A stretch of DNA of 64,000 bases from Acidovorax sp. DW039 (GTDB lineage: Bacteria > Pseudomonadota > Gammaproteobacteria > Burkholderiales > Burkholderiaceae_C): the NCBI RefSeq assembly GCF_037101375.1, contig NZ_AP029019.1:2666001-2730000 (forward strand). Direction: 5' to 3'. The notes beneath the pieces are model-generated. The model saw only the letters and a list, made by a program, of their open reading frames with translations, did not search any database and was not told where the DNA came from. Of this stretch, positions 19,402-28,384 are shown in pieces (positions within the stretch are counted from its first letter, which is position 1; each line of letters begins with the position of its first letter). A program made the translations under genes and the position numbers.

Positions 19402-20431
19402 GGGTAATTTTAAACGGGAGAGGGCTACGGAATCCGGCATCGTGCGAGGTCATCGGGGAGTGCAGCAAGAGGAGGTTTGGGCGGCGGCTGATGCAGTGCT
19501 GACCAAAGGCGAAAGACCGACGATTGAGCGAGTACGTCAGTTTTTGGGGCGCGGATCACCCAATACCGTGGGGCCGATGCTGGACGGCTGGTATGCCTCG
19601 CTCGCCAAGCGGCTGATCTCTGCAGATGCGGCAGCAGACGCCCCAGTGCCAGGCAAGACGGGCGAATCACCCGTTCCCGCCCCCGTGACGCGTGCTGCAC
19701 AGGTGCTGTGGGGCAGGGCGCTTCAGCAATCCCGCGAACTGGCAGGGCAGGAGCTTCGGTCTGAGCGCCATGAACTTGAAATGCAGGCACAGGTGCTGTC
19801 AAAGGCACAAGAAGCCTTGGCAGCAGAGCGGGCAAGACTTGATGAGCGTGCAGAGGCGCTGACCGCGGCCATGCGGGCAAAAGATGAGCAGATCGCAGCA
19901 CTGGGCCAACAACTGGAATCCCAGCACCAAAGAATCAGCACTCAAGCCTCTGAGATGGAGTCCCTGCGCGAGCAATGCATCAGACAGGCTGCAGCGATCG
20001 ATCAGGAGAGACAACGCGTGCATGCCCACGAGGAAGAAAGTCGCAAAGAGCGCGAACGCATGGAGCAGCGCGCCGTAGCCCAGGAACGGCGTTGGCTGGA
20101 AGAGGCAGACCGTGCTCGTCAAGACCTCAAGCGCATTACAGCCCTGCATGCAGAAGAAGCTGCAAAAACAGCCGCCGCATTGGCCAAAGAGCAGGAGAGG
20201 GCGCAATCACTGGAACACCAACTGCTCGGAGTACAGGCTGAAAATCAGGTGCTGCGAGTCGAAATGAGTGCAGCGAAAGATGAAGCTGTCGCGTCAAAAA
20301 ACCAAGCTCTGCAACTGAACGCCAGCTTGACCACGCTGATGCAGGAGCTCAGACACAAGCTGGAGCAGGACCAGGCTTTGGCGGCACCTAACGCACGCCT
20401 GAGCAGAAGGCGCAAGCGCAGGACTGGCTAA
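19400..20431 (+). CDS. KfrA-like DNA-binding coiled-coil protein
   Basis: 343 residues. The KfrA N-terminal helix-turn-helix domain is at about 22-60 (VWAAADAVLTKGERPTIERV, RQFLGRGSPNTV). From about 110 to 325 the sequence is a long charged heptad coiled coil rich in Glu, Arg, Ala and Gln, with a basic tail (SRRRKRR). KfrA is a plasmid protein that binds DNA, represses itself and forms filament-like structures; chromosomal relatives beside a recombinase are less understood. GTG at 19400 overlaps a palindrome; GTG at 19442 is an alternative start just before the domain. Confidence 0.85.
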   Translation: MGNFKRERATESGIVRGHRGVQQEEVWAAADAVLTKGERPTIERVRQFLGRGSPNTVGPMLDGWYASLAKRLISADAAADAPVPGKTGESPVPAPVTRAAQVLWGRALQQSRELAGQELRSERHELEMQAQVLSKAQEALAAERARLDERAEALTAAMRAKDEQIAALGQQLESQHQRISTQASEMESLREQCIRQAAAIDQERQRVHAHEEESRKERERMEQRAVAQERRWLEEADRARQDLKRITALHAEEAAKTAAALAKEQERAQSLEHQLLGVQAENQVLRVEMSAAKDEAVASKNQALQLNASLTTLMQELRHKLEQDQALAAPNARLSRRRKRRTG

Positions 20432-20489
20432 GAACCTGTTCAAGGGCACGCAGCTATGCAGCCCAGATTCGAGGCAATTCACCGGTGGC

Positions 20490-21815
20490 TCAGTCAGCGC
20501 TTTCCGCGCCAGTCGGCAGGCGCATCACACCCGTGCGGAAATCGTACTCAAACACCTCTCCATGACGGGCCCATGTGATGGCGGTGCGCAGCACACTTTT
20601 GGCTTCATAGTCACCCAGCTGCTCACTTAACAGCTGAAGAAACGGCTCTTCGGGCAACGCCCCTGAGGGCTCCTGCTCCAGGCTGTGCCGAATGTGCGCA
20701 ACCAGCGGTACATGGGCAAGCAGTTGCTGTCCGAAGATGTCCTGCCGCAAAGCATGGGCGCCTTCCACATAGCTCCGCCCTAAGGGGGTAATCTGCAAAT
20801 CACCACCAGCCAAAGCGGCAAGTCCCAGTTGAGCCACGGCATGGGCAGCAGGCAGCAACTCCGCATCGGTGAGGCTGGTTTCTTCAGCCAACTGAGGCAA
20901 ATCGGCGCGTCCATTGAAGGGCGCCTCCACCAGCAAGTCCAGCAGCCCATCCATGCGGGCGACGTCTGCAGCAGGCAAGCGATCCGTCAGCGCTGCAGGG
21001 GCAGGGGACTCCTCTGCAGACAACCCACCTGCGGCGCTCGAATGGCGGCCCGCTCCGGCAGTCATCAAGGCGTACACCTCATCAATCAGGGTGCGCACCT
21101 GTGCGCTATCGGCATCCCGGGGACGGGGCAGCTGGATGGCCAACTGGCTGCGGATGCGCCCTGGGTCACTGGCAAAAATAAGCACCCTGTCAGCCATCAT
21201 CACGGCCTCTTCAATATTGTGGGAGACCACGAGCATGGCCTTCGTCGGCATGGAACCCGACTGCCAGAGCTGGAGGATGTCTTCGCGCAGCCTCTCTCCA
21301 GTCAGTACATCCAATGCCGAAAACGCCTCGTCCATCAACAGCACATCCGGTTGCGTGACCAGCGCACGCGCAATACCCACGCGCTGACGCATCCCCCCAG
21401 AAAGCTCGCGGGGCAGGGCACCTTCAAAACCCGCCAAGCCAATCAAGTCGATGGCGGCACTGGCGCGCGCCGCGCGCTCAGCCTGCGGGACGCCCCGCGC
21501 CTCCAGCCCCAGTTCAACGTTCTGCTGTACGGTCAGCCACGGAAACAGGGCGAAGGACTGGAACACCATGCTGATAGCTCGGGCAGGGCCATGCAAAGGC
21601 TGTCCGCGGTAGCGGACCTCCCCATGGTCGGCCTGCACCAGGCCCGCCATGATGCGCAGCAAGGTGCTCTTGCCAGAACCCGACTGACCGAGAAGGGCAA
21701 CGATTTCCCCCTCACGCAAAGTGAAATCAACCTGCTGAAGGACAGGGCGCTCGCGGCCATCCGAAGACTTGAAAGTCTTGCCAACGCCGTGCAGCTCAAT
21801 GATGGACTGGGTCAT
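20490..21815 (-). CDS. ABC transporter ATPase, nitrate/sulfonate/taurine type, with AAA-associated C-terminal domain
   Basis: 441 residues. ATPase core at about 1-240: Walker A GQSGSGKST, signature SGGMRQRVGIARAL, Walker B DVLLMDEAFSALD and the switch His in VVSHNIEEA. After a Pro/Ala-rich linker (about 255-285) comes a roughly 150-residue winged-helix-like domain of the ABC_ATPase AAA-associated type, probably a regulatory add-on. Partner permease is the fused gene just upstream on the same strand. No periplasmic binding protein is nearby, so the substrate is undefined; sulfonate, nitrate or an aromatic-type oxyanion are guesses. Confidence 0.9.
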   Translation of the reverse strand: MTQSIIELHGVGKTFKSSDGRERPVLQQVDFTLREGEIVALLGQSGSGKSTLLRIMAGLVQADHGEVRYRGQPLHGPARAISMVFQSFALFPWLTVQQNVELGLEARGVPQAERAARASAAIDLIGLAGFEGALPRELSGGMRQRVGIARALVTQPDVLLMDEAFSALDVLTGERLREDILQLWQSGSMPTKAMLVVSHNIEEAVMMADRVLIFASDPGRIRSQLAIQLPRPRDADSAQVRTLIDEVYALMTAGAGRHSSAAGGLSAEESPAPAALTDRLPAADVARMDGLLDLLVEAPFNGRADLPQLAEETSLTDAELLPAAHAVAQLGLAALAGGDLQITPLGRSYVEGAHALRQDIFGQQLLAHVPLVAHIRHSLEQEPSGALPEEPFLQLLSEQLGDYEAKSVLRTAITWARHGEVFEYDFRTGVMRLPTGAESAD

Positions 21816-21841
21816 GCGGAATCTTTCTCAGAGCCTGGCAT

Positions 21842-23578
21842 TCAGAAATGCATACGCTCTTCAGCCAACTGGTAAAGGCGGCGCCAAACAAAATGGTTCA
21901 GCCCCATGACAAACACCACCATGGCTCCAATACCCAGCGCAATGCGCGGAAAGTCACCTGCAGCCGTCATCTGGGCGATGTAGCTACCCAGGCCTTGGGC
22001 CTGCAACGTGGTGTCGCCCCAGGTCACATACTCGGCCACGATGCTTGCATTCCAGGAGCCGCCGCTTGCAGTGATGGCACCGGTCACAAAGCTGGGAAAC
22101 ACAGCAGGCAAAAGGTATCGCTTCCAGCGCAGCCAGCCCGTAAGACCGAGGTTCTGCGAGGCAAGCCGCAGTTCATTGGGAATGCTGGAGGCTCCAGCAA
22201 TCACGTTGAACAGGATGTACCACTGGGTGCCCAGAATCATGAGGGGTGAAAGCCACACGTTCGGATCGAGCTTCCAGTGCACGATCAAAACCACGGCCAC
22301 CGGGAAAAACAGGTTGGCCGGGAATGCCGCCAAAAACTGGGCCACGGCCTGCAGCCGCCCCGACCAGCGCGGGTTCATGCCAATCCACACCCCCACAGGC
22401 ACCCAGACCAGGGCTGCCAGAGCAATCAGCACCAACACTCTGATCAGGGTGTACCCGCCCAATACAAACACATGTGCCACCTCGCCCCAGCCGACTTCGC
22501 TGTGCACAAATTGCACCAGACGAGCCACCGCAAACAGGACCGCAGCCGCCAGCACCGCGTCCCAGATCCTTTCGGTGATGGCTGAACGCGCAGCAGGCCG
22601 CGACCGTACGGAGGTGCCGTCGTATGTGCGGCGAAACAGTGTCAGGGTACGCGCCAGCTGCCGTTGGCACCAGCTTGCAGCCCCCTGAACGCCACGCGCG
22701 CGACGCAGCCAATCCAGAAGCCACGACTGGGGTGCTGCATCCGATCCGCTTTCCTCAAATCTGAACTTGTCCGCCCACGCCACCAACGGCCGGAACAGCA
22801 ACTGGTCGTACAACAATATGGCAATCAGCATGCACGCAATGGCCCAGCCTATGGCGGCCAAGTCGCGCGCTTCGATGGCCATTGCGATGTAGGACCCCAC
22901 ACCGGGCAGCTTGATGTCTTGGTGCGAGACGGAAATCGCCTCAGATGCCACCACAAAGAACCAGCCACCGGACATGGACATCATCATGTTCCAGAGTAGC
23001 CCGGGCATGGCAAAAGGCAACTCTAGCCGCCAAAACCGCTGCCAGCCCGACAGCTGAAACACGCGCGCGGCCTCTTGCAGTTCGGCAGGCACCGTTCGCA
23101 GAGACTGGTACAGGCTGAAGGCCATGTTCCAGGCCTGAGAGGTGAATATCGCAAAGATGGCAGCGCACTCAACGCCCAGCAGGCTCCCCGGAAACAGAGC
23201 AATAAAGCCAGTGACCGTGATCGACAAGAACCCCAGGATCGGAATGGACTGGAGGATGTCGAGCAAGGGAATGAGAATGCGCTCGGCCAAGCGGTATTTG
23301 GCTGCCAAGACGGCAAACCCTGCGCTGAACAACAAGGCGGCCACCATGGCTGCGAACATGCGCAAAGTGGTTCGCAGCAGGTAATACGGGAGTTGCCAGG
23401 GGTCGAGAGACAACGCAAGCGCGTCTCCCACATGAAACGGCTTTGCCATCTGCGCCGCACCGTAAGCGACGAGAACCAGCGCGGCGAGCACCAAAGGCAG
23501 CAGCGCCCAGTCCCAGCGGTTCATCGATGCGTCAACAATCTGACGAGGCAAAAACTCGCGGCGCTGGGTCTGGGTCAT
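21842..23578 (-). CDS. ABC transporter permease with two fused membrane domains
   Basis: About 578 residues from the ATG at 23578; the frame is open further upstream to 23698, but that part does not look like a permease. Two consecutive BPD-type permease domains are seen, each with its EAA-like loop (ELQEAARVFQLSGWQRFWRL and ELRLASQNLGLTGWLRWKRY), so it is a natural duplication-fusion replacing a permease homodimer. It is co-directional with the ATPase 26 bases downstream. Fused permeases of this type are known in the nitrate/sulfonate/bicarbonate family. Confidence 0.88.
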   Translation of the reverse strand: MTQTQRREFLPRQIVDASMNRWDWALLPLVLAALVLVAYGAAQMAKPFHVGDALALSLDPWQLPYYLLRTTLRMFAAMVAALLFSAGFAVLAAKYRLAERILIPLLDILQSIPILGFLSITVTGFIALFPGSLLGVECAAIFAIFTSQAWNMAFSLYQSLRTVPAELQEAARVFQLSGWQRFWRLELPFAMPGLLWNMMMSMSGGWFFVVASEAISVSHQDIKLPGVGSYIAMAIEARDLAAIGWAIACMLIAILLYDQLLFRPLVAWADKFRFEESGSDAAPQSWLLDWLRRARGVQGAASWCQRQLARTLTLFRRTYDGTSVRSRPAARSAITERIWDAVLAAAVLFAVARLVQFVHSEVGWGEVAHVFVLGGYTLIRVLVLIALAALVWVPVGVWIGMNPRWSGRLQAVAQFLAAFPANLFFPVAVVLIVHWKLDPNVWLSPLMILGTQWYILFNVIAGASSIPNELRLASQNLGLTGWLRWKRYLLPAVFPSFVTGAITASGGSWNASIVAEYVTWGDTTLQAQGLGSYIAQMTAAGDFPRIALGIGAMVVFVMGLNHFVWRRLYQLAEERMHF

Positions 23579-23732
23579 CGGAAAGCCAACAGCTCTGGGC
23601 AGGTGAGGCGGATGTCGCCACCCATTGGTAATTGGCAAAGAATACGCGCTTTTGGTGAAGCACTTGTGAAGACCAATTGCCAGATTTGTGGAGAGCAACT
23701 TCAGTTTTTACTTAACATAATATACATCGTAT

Positions 23733-23745
23733 CTAGTTATACTAG
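23733..23745 (-). promoter_or_regulatory. Short palindrome upstream of the ABC permease
   Basis: CTAGT, three bases, ACTAG in an AT-rich run that also contains ACTTAACATAATATACAT. Likely the promoter region of the ABC operon; the regulator is unknown. Confidence 0.4.
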
Positions 23746-23814
23746 TTTTGCAGAGTAGCGATATGTCTCGCTTCGCGAAGCCTGCGTTCGCATTCCTTCG
23801 CTACAGATTCGATA

Positions 23815-23847
23815 GCTGCCAGCGCTTTCATCAAAAGCGCTGGCAGC
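23815..23847. terminator. Strong hairpin (repeat-derived) after the MATE gene
   Basis: GCTGCCAGCGCTTT pairs perfectly with AAAGCGCTGGCAGC over 14 bases around the loop CATCA. It shares the GCAGCTAT/AGCGC words with the dispersed Comamonadaceae repeat. It lies four bases behind the MATE stop codon and could end that transcript. Confidence 0.6.
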
Positions 23848-23850
23848 ACA

Positions 23851-25278
23851 TTAGGCCTTACCTGCTGAGGCTTGTATGCGCTGCGACAGCGTTGCAATGC
23901 TGCGGGGCCAGCCAACCGGGCCAAACCATGCGCCGCCAGCAATCGCCCATGCGTTAACGACGCCATACAAAACCAGCGCCACACCCTGGGCGATGAAAAC
24001 CTCGACCAGAGTACCGCCCCAGTGCAACGCAATCCATCCACCAGCCACGGCCACCAGCAGCCGCAACAGGTTACCCAGCACAGGCCAGAGCAAGCGGCCC
24101 GCCCCCTGAGAGGCAAAGTACAAAACCAGGCCAAGACCGAAAAAGCCGTATACCGGGCCTACGGCACGCAGATACGTCGCTCCTGCTGCCAGCATGGCTG
24201 GATCGTTATTGAAGAAGGACAACCAGGTGTGCGGGAAAAATGCAGCCCAAAGACCGATGGCTTCCGTCAGCGTGAACGCCATGGCGGCGCCGATCCAGGT
24301 AGCCTGCAGAGCGCGTTCACGCTGACCCGCACCAATGCATGTACCCACCATGGCAAGCAAGGGGGCACCCAATCCAAACACAAGAGGCACCAGCAGGTAC
24401 TCCAGGCGGGACGCGGTTCCATAGCCCGCAATCGCAGCCGTACCGAAGCCACCCACCAACCCTGTAGTGACGCCAATGGCCAGATTGGTCGCCACCGTGG
24501 ACACCGTGCCCACCAATCCAACCCGAAGAATGTCCCAGAACAAAAGCCAGCGAAACCGGATGTGGGCCAACGAAGGGCGCAGCAGGCTGCGGGGCGACCA
24601 GAGGTACGCCGCAAGCACCACGCTGCCGATCAGGTAATAGGTCATCAGCGCCAGTGCACCGCCCGCAATGCCAAGGCGAGGCAACGGCCCCCAGCCGAAG
24701 ATCAGCATGGGTGATAGCGGCAACAGCAGCAGGGCTCCTACCACAGTCACGTAAGCGGGTATCGCCATATTGCCGGTGCCACGTATCACGGCCGACAAGG
24801 TGTTGAACAGCCAGACCAGAAAGGCACCCGCAAACACCCAGTTGGAATAGATCAGCGCAGACTCCAGCGCTGCACCGGTTCCCCCCATGCGAGAGTAGAG
24901 CCAGCGCCCTCCTCCCACCACAGCTATCGAAAACATGAGCGAGAACACGGCGGCAATCACCAGCGCATGCAGCACCAGGGCATCGGCGTCTTGACGCCGC
25001 TGGCCGCCAAGTGCACGGGCAATGGCGGAAGCGATGCCTCCTCCCATGGCCCCAGCCGATGTCATCTGCATCAGCATGACCACCGGGAAGACCAGAGCCA
25101 TGCCCGCCAGAGCATCCGTACCCAGCTGGCCGACAAAGTAGGTTTCTATCAGCCCCACGCCTGCCTGGGCCAGCATGACCAGCACATTCGGCAATGCGAG
25201 TCCCAGCAATGTGGGCGCGATCGGTGCCTCCAGCAGCAGGCGGGTTCTCGGGTTCAGTGCTAAAGTCGCGGCACTCAT
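23851..25278 (-). CDS. MATE family efflux transporter
   Basis: 475 residues with twelve predicted transmembrane segments in two related halves, starting after LLEAPIAPTLLGLALPNVLVM. Cation-coupled multidrug export at the inner membrane is expected. Family features are the LIETYFVGQLGTDALAGMAL stretch and the corresponding C-half region. Its ATG overlaps the stop of the MarR gene (ATGA), so the pump and its regulator form one operon. Confidence 0.92.
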   Translation of the reverse strand: MSAATLALNPRTRLLLEAPIAPTLLGLALPNVLVMLAQAGVGLIETYFVGQLGTDALAGMALVFPVVMLMQMTSAGAMGGGIASAIARALGGQRRQDADALVLHALVIAAVFSLMFSIAVVGGGRWLYSRMGGTGAALESALIYSNWVFAGAFLVWLFNTLSAVIRGTGNMAIPAYVTVVGALLLLPLSPMLIFGWGPLPRLGIAGGALALMTYYLIGSVVLAAYLWSPRSLLRPSLAHIRFRWLLFWDILRVGLVGTVSTVATNLAIGVTTGLVGGFGTAAIAGYGTASRLEYLLVPLVFGLGAPLLAMVGTCIGAGQRERALQATWIGAAMAFTLTEAIGLWAAFFPHTWLSFFNNDPAMLAAGATYLRAVGPVYGFFGLGLVLYFASQGAGRLLWPVLGNLLRLLVAVAGGWIALHWGGTLVEVFIAQGVALVLYGVVNAWAIAGGAWFGPVGWPRSIATLSQRIQASAGKA

Positions 25279-25760
25279 GACGCGGTCTCACGGTGGTCAT
25301 CTTGGGAGGGCAATTCCGCCAGCAAATCCAGTGACGCATCAATCAACGCATGCAGCGCCACCACCCTTTCTGCACCCAGGGCGTCGTTGAGTGCGAGCTG
25401 TGCCGCTTTCCAGTGACGCTGCGCCTCGGTCCGCTTGCTGCGGCCAGCGTCGGTGATGTGCACCAGTCGGCTGCGGGCGTCTGCCCCCGCCCTCAGCTCC
25501 ACCCAACCTGCATCGATGAGCGGTCGCAAATTGCGGGTCAATGTCGAGGCGTCCATCTTCATGGCCTGAGCCAACTCGCCAGGACGCAATGGCCCCAGCT
25601 TGAGCACGTGCGACAGCAATGAGTACTGCGTCGTCTTCAATCCACACAAAGCCATTTGGGCGTCGTAGTGGCTGGCCACGCGGCGCATCAACTGACGCAA
25701 TTTGAGGTTGGTGCAACCTTGCGGCATGACGGAACGGGGAGCGGGAGCGTCTTCTTGCAT
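25275..25760 (-). CDS. MarR family transcriptional regulator
   Basis: 161 residues. The winged helix-turn-helix reads LRPGELAQAMKMDASTLTRN and the wing AGADARSRLVHITDAG. The first gene of the MarR-MATE operon and presumably its repressor; the divergent thioesterase and glyoxalase genes share the same spacer and may also be controlled. The upstream region contains palindromes that overlap its own start codon. Confidence 0.9.
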   Translation of the reverse strand: MQEDAPAPRSVMPQGCTNLKLRQLMRRVASHYDAQMALCGLKTTQYSLLSHVLKLGPLRPGELAQAMKMDASTLTRNLRPLIDAGWVELRAGADARSRLVHITDAGRSKRTEAQRHWKAAQLALNDALGAERVVALHALIDASLDLLAELPSQDDHRETAS

Positions 25761-25796
25761 GCAAATTATTGTATCTGCAATAATTGCATATGCAAT
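25755..25796. promoter_or_regulatory. Cluster of palindromes in the MarR/thioesterase spacer
   Basis: ATTGCATATGCAAT (25783-25796) is a perfect 14-base palindrome. ATTGTATCTGCAAT (25768-25781) is a near copy one base away, and TTGCATGCAA (25755-25764) overlaps the MarR start codon. Such repeated ATTGCA/TGCAAT half-sites are typical for MarR operators and suggest autoregulation plus control of the divergent genes. Confidence 0.7.
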
Positions 25797-25839
25797 ATTA
25801 AATTTTCAACCTCGCGCTCTCACTCACCCAAGGAAAACC

Positions 25840-26391
25840 ATGACCCGACATCACCAACTTGAGCAATGGCTTGCACAGGAGCAAGAAGTTTTGGCGCGCC
25901 TTGAAAAAGGACCCGGACCCGGCGTCGCCAGCAGAGAGCAAATTGCCACCATGACAGGTTTGCAACAGATGCAAGCCATGCTCCGAGGTGAACTGCCCTA
26001 TGCACCCATGGCAAAAACGCTGGACTTCCTGATCGTGGAAGTGGCTGAAGGCGAAGCCACGTTTCAGGGGACCCCTGGAGCGCACCACATGAACCCCATG
26101 GGCACAGTCCACGGAGGCTGGTTCGCCACCCTGCTCGACTCCGCGCTGGGCTGCGCTGTTCACACCTGCATGCTCCCAGGCCGGGGCTACACCACTGCAG
26201 AGTTAGGAATCAATCTGGTCAAAGCCATCACACCCAAGGTGCAGCGGGTGCGTGCGGTAGGCCGTGTAATCCACTGCGGGCGGCAACTGGCCACCGCAGA
26301 GGCACGCCTGACAGGCCCTGATGGCACGCTGTATGCCCACGCCACCACCACATGCCTGGTTTTTGACTTGCCGGCACAATCGAGGCCATGA
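25840..26391 (+). CDS. PaaI-family hotdog-fold thioesterase
   Basis: 183 residues from the ATG with an AAGGAAA site. The hotdog core is seen as [24 protein letters not shown], where the HGG segment and following Asp are the usual catalytic region, then [14 protein letters not shown]. Hydrolyses an acyl- or aryl-CoA thioester; the substrate is not determinable. The N-terminal 60 residues are helical and longer than in minimal PaaI proteins. Stop overlaps the glyoxalase start (ATGA). Confidence 0.88.
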   Translation: MTRHHQLEQWLAQEQEVLARLEKGPGPGVASREQIATMTGLQQMQAMLRGELPYAPMAKTLDFLIVEVAEGEATFQGTPGAHHMNPMGTVHGGWFATLLDSALGCAVHTCMLPGRGYTTAELGINLVKAITPKVQRVRAVGRVIHCGRQLATAEARLTGPDGTLYAHATTTCLVFDLPAQSRP

Positions 26392-26801
26392 GATTCCTCC
26401 ACACGATGCTTCGCGTTGGCAACCTTCAACGCTCGATTGACTTCTACACCAACGTGCTGGGCATGCAACTGCTGCGTCAGTCCGAAAACCCCGAGTACAA
26501 GTACTCCCTGGCGTTTTTGGGTTTTGACGGTGGCAACCCTGGTCAGGCGGAAATTGAGCTGACCTACAACTGGGGCGTGGAAAGCTACGAGCTGGGTACA
26601 GCCTATGGCCACATCGCGCTGGGCGTGCCAGACGCATACGCTGCTTGCGAAAAGATCAAAGCCGCAGGCGGCAACGTGACCCGCGAACCCGGCCCCGTCA
26701 AGGGCGGCACGACGGTGATTGCCTTTGTGACCGATCCTGATGGCTACAAGATTGAACTCATTCAACGCGCCTATGGCGCGGAAGGTGCTGGTCTGCGCTG
26801 A
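26388..26801 (+). CDS. gloA: Lactoylglutathione lyase (glyoxalase I)
   Basis: 137 residues of the short, Ni-type glyoxalase I. Start [20 protein letters not shown], then FLGFDGG, the glutathione/metal region [25 protein letters not shown], and the end [11 protein letters not shown]. Metal ligands are H5, the Glu in IELTYN, the His in YGHIAL and the Glu in IELIQ. Detoxifies methylglyoxal as the glutathione hemithioacetal. Coupled to the thioesterase by ATGA. Confidence 0.94.
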   Translation: MRFLHTMLRVGNLQRSIDFYTNVLGMQLLRQSENPEYKYSLAFLGFDGGNPGQAEIELTYNWGVESYELGTAYGHIALGVPDAYAACEKIKAAGGNVTREPGPVKGGTTVIAFVTDPDGYKIELIQRAYGAEGAGLR

Positions 26802-26840
26802 TCTGGATATGCAGACTATAGGCCTGCAACGCAACAGGAA

Positions 26841-26882
26841 CAAGCGCAGGCAGCTATATTTTTTTATAGCACCTGCGCTTGC
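26841..26882. terminator. Bidirectional hairpin between convergent genes, made from the dispersed repeat
   Basis: CAAGCGCAGG...CTATA, then TTTTTT, then TATAG...CCTGCGCTTG gives a long stem with one unpaired base. The centre is T-rich. It lies between convergent gloA and the isochorismatase-like gene and can serve both. Confidence 0.7.
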
Positions 26883-26922
26883 ATCGGGCAGATTCCAAAT
26901 TGGCAGACTTGGAAATAGCAGG

Positions 26923-27528
26923 CTATTTCACCAGCGCAAGCACTTCCTTGAAATCAGGGTGCTCACAGGTTCTCAACCATTCATAGACCACCATTTCTGT
27001 AGTCACCAACTCCGCGCCCGCCCCGGCCAGTCGGTCGAAGGCGGCATCCCGGTTGCGCTCGGTACGGGAGCTGCAGGCGTCTGTCACCACCCATACGTCA
27101 AATTCATCTTCAATCAGGTCCAGAGCCGTCTGCAAGAGGCAGATATGCGCCTCGCAACCCGCAATCACGATGCTGCCGCGCTCAGGCGCCTGCTGCGGTG
27201 GTTTTTGGAGATGCTTCGGCAGACTGCGAGCATTACCGCCCTGCTGCGGCTTGGCAGGCGGACGAAGCCATTCGCCCAAGCCCTCCTCTGCGGCACTGAA
27301 ATGCATTTTGGCCAAAGTGCGATGACACAAGGACCGCAATTCGGCATCGTTAGCCCCCAGCCGTGAGGGATTCTGCTCCGTGCCCCAGAGCGGCAACTCC
27401 ATCAGCTTGGCGGCCTTGGCAAGCAGCCGTGCATTGGTCAGGACAGCTTGCCCTTCAAAAATGGCGGGCATCAGGCGCTCCTGGTAATCCACCAGCACCA
27501 ACTGAGATTCTTCTGCATCAAGCAACAT
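26923..27528 (-). CDS. Isochorismatase-like (cysteine hydrolase) protein
   Basis: About 201 residues from the ATG at 27528; the frame is open upstream with further Met codons but homology starts at QLVLVDYQERLMPAI. The catalytic Asp is in VLVDYQ, and the nucleophile Cys in VIAGCEAHICLLQTAL. A roughly 25-residue Gln/Pro/Lys-rich insertion sits before SIVIAG, longer than usual. Members of this family cleave various amides or isochorismate; the substrate is unknown. The gene stands alone and converges with gloA. Confidence 0.85.
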   Translation of the reverse strand: MLLDAEESQLVLVDYQERLMPAIFEGQAVLTNARLLAKAAKLMELPLWGTEQNPSRLGANDAELRSLCHRTLAKMHFSAAEEGLGEWLRPPAKPQQGGNARSLPKHLQKPPQQAPERGSIVIAGCEAHICLLQTALDLIEDEFDVWVVTDACSSRTERNRDAAFDRLAGAGAELVTTEMVVYEWLRTCEHPDFKEVLALVK

Positions 27529-27590
27529 GGCAATAAGCCCCAAGAAGGGCATCAAAAGCAAAAAAGGGATTGTCGCAGCAGTGAGCACAA

Positions 27591-27618
27591 ATGCAGCTAT
27601 TACAGGCAGCTCCAGCGC
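27591..27618 (-). repeat. Diverged copy of the dispersed repeat
   Basis: Contains ATGCAGCTAT and CAGGCAGCTCCAGCGCC words in the spacer upstream of the isochorismatase-like gene. Degenerate. Confidence 0.35.
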
Positions 27619-27766
27619 CTCGCAAGCACATCAGGCCTGAATATTGCTTGTACCTCACAACTGTCTCAGCCGGGACAGCGCTCTTACAGAGCGGCTCCTG
27701 ATACACGTCATGTAACGTGTTGCAAGCAAGGAATTTTTTCACACAACCGTGGTACCCTTCGCCCCC

Positions 27767-28351
27767 ATGTCCAAATGGCTCTGTTCCCTTCTCATCGCTT
27801 TTGCAGCATCCGCCCATGCGGCGCCGGTAGATGCAAACTCCGACGAAATCGACCGCCTTTTGTCTGACAAAGGTTTCTTCACCCAACTGGAACATGTCCG
27901 CCTGAGCATGGCTGACAAGGCCCATACCGTGGCTGACCGGGCATCTGACTTGGTGGTGAATGCCATGGGCTTCCTGGGGGTTCCATACAAGCGCGGTGGA
28001 AACAGCGCCGAAACCGGGTTCGATTGCAGCGGTTTTGTACGCGCCATCTACCAGCAAACGGTCGGCCTGATGCTCCCGCGCCGTGCTGACCAGCAGGCGG
28101 CTTCCACCGAAGTGATCGACAAAAAAGAGCTGCAACCTGGAGATCTGGTGTTCTTCAACACCATGCGTCGCACATTCAGCCACGTAGGTATCTATGTGGG
28201 TGACAACAAATTTATCCATTCACCCCGTAGCGGCTCTGAAGTGCGCGTGGAAGACATGCGCCAGAGCTACTGGCAACGCAGGTTTGACGGCGCCAGACGG
28301 GTCACACCCTCTGCGGCACTCGTTGCAGCGCAGAACGAAGACGTCAAATAA
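27767..28351 (+). CDS. NlpC/P60 family peptidoglycan hydrolase, exported
   Basis: 194 residues from ATG 27767 (a GTG at 27749 is less likely). Signal peptide MSKWLCSLLIAFAASAHA. The NlpC/P60 domain has Cys 87 (GFDCSGFVRA), His 139 (FSHVGIYVG) and His 151 (KFIHSP), the full catalytic set. Expected to cut the peptide stem of peptidoglycan in the periplasm. Followed directly by a strong terminator, so it is probably a monocistronic unit. Confidence 0.93.
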   Translation: MSKWLCSLLIAFAASAHAAPVDANSDEIDRLLSDKGFFTQLEHVRLSMADKAHTVADRASDLVVNAMGFLGVPYKRGGNSAETGFDCSGFVRAIYQQTVGLMLPRRADQQAASTEVIDKKELQPGDLVFFNTMRRTFSHVGIYVGDNKFIHSPRSGSEVRVEDMRQSYWQRRFDGARRVTPSAALVAAQNEDVK

Positions 28352-28384
28352 AAACAGGCCCGGAACCCCGGGCCTGTTTTTATT
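28351..28384. terminator. Rho-independent terminator after the NlpC/P60 gene
   Basis: AAAACAGGCCCGG pairs perfectly with CCGGGCCTGTTTT over 13 bases around AACC, with T's following on the plus strand and A's on the left, so it can act for the convergent minus-strand gene too. Confidence 0.92.
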
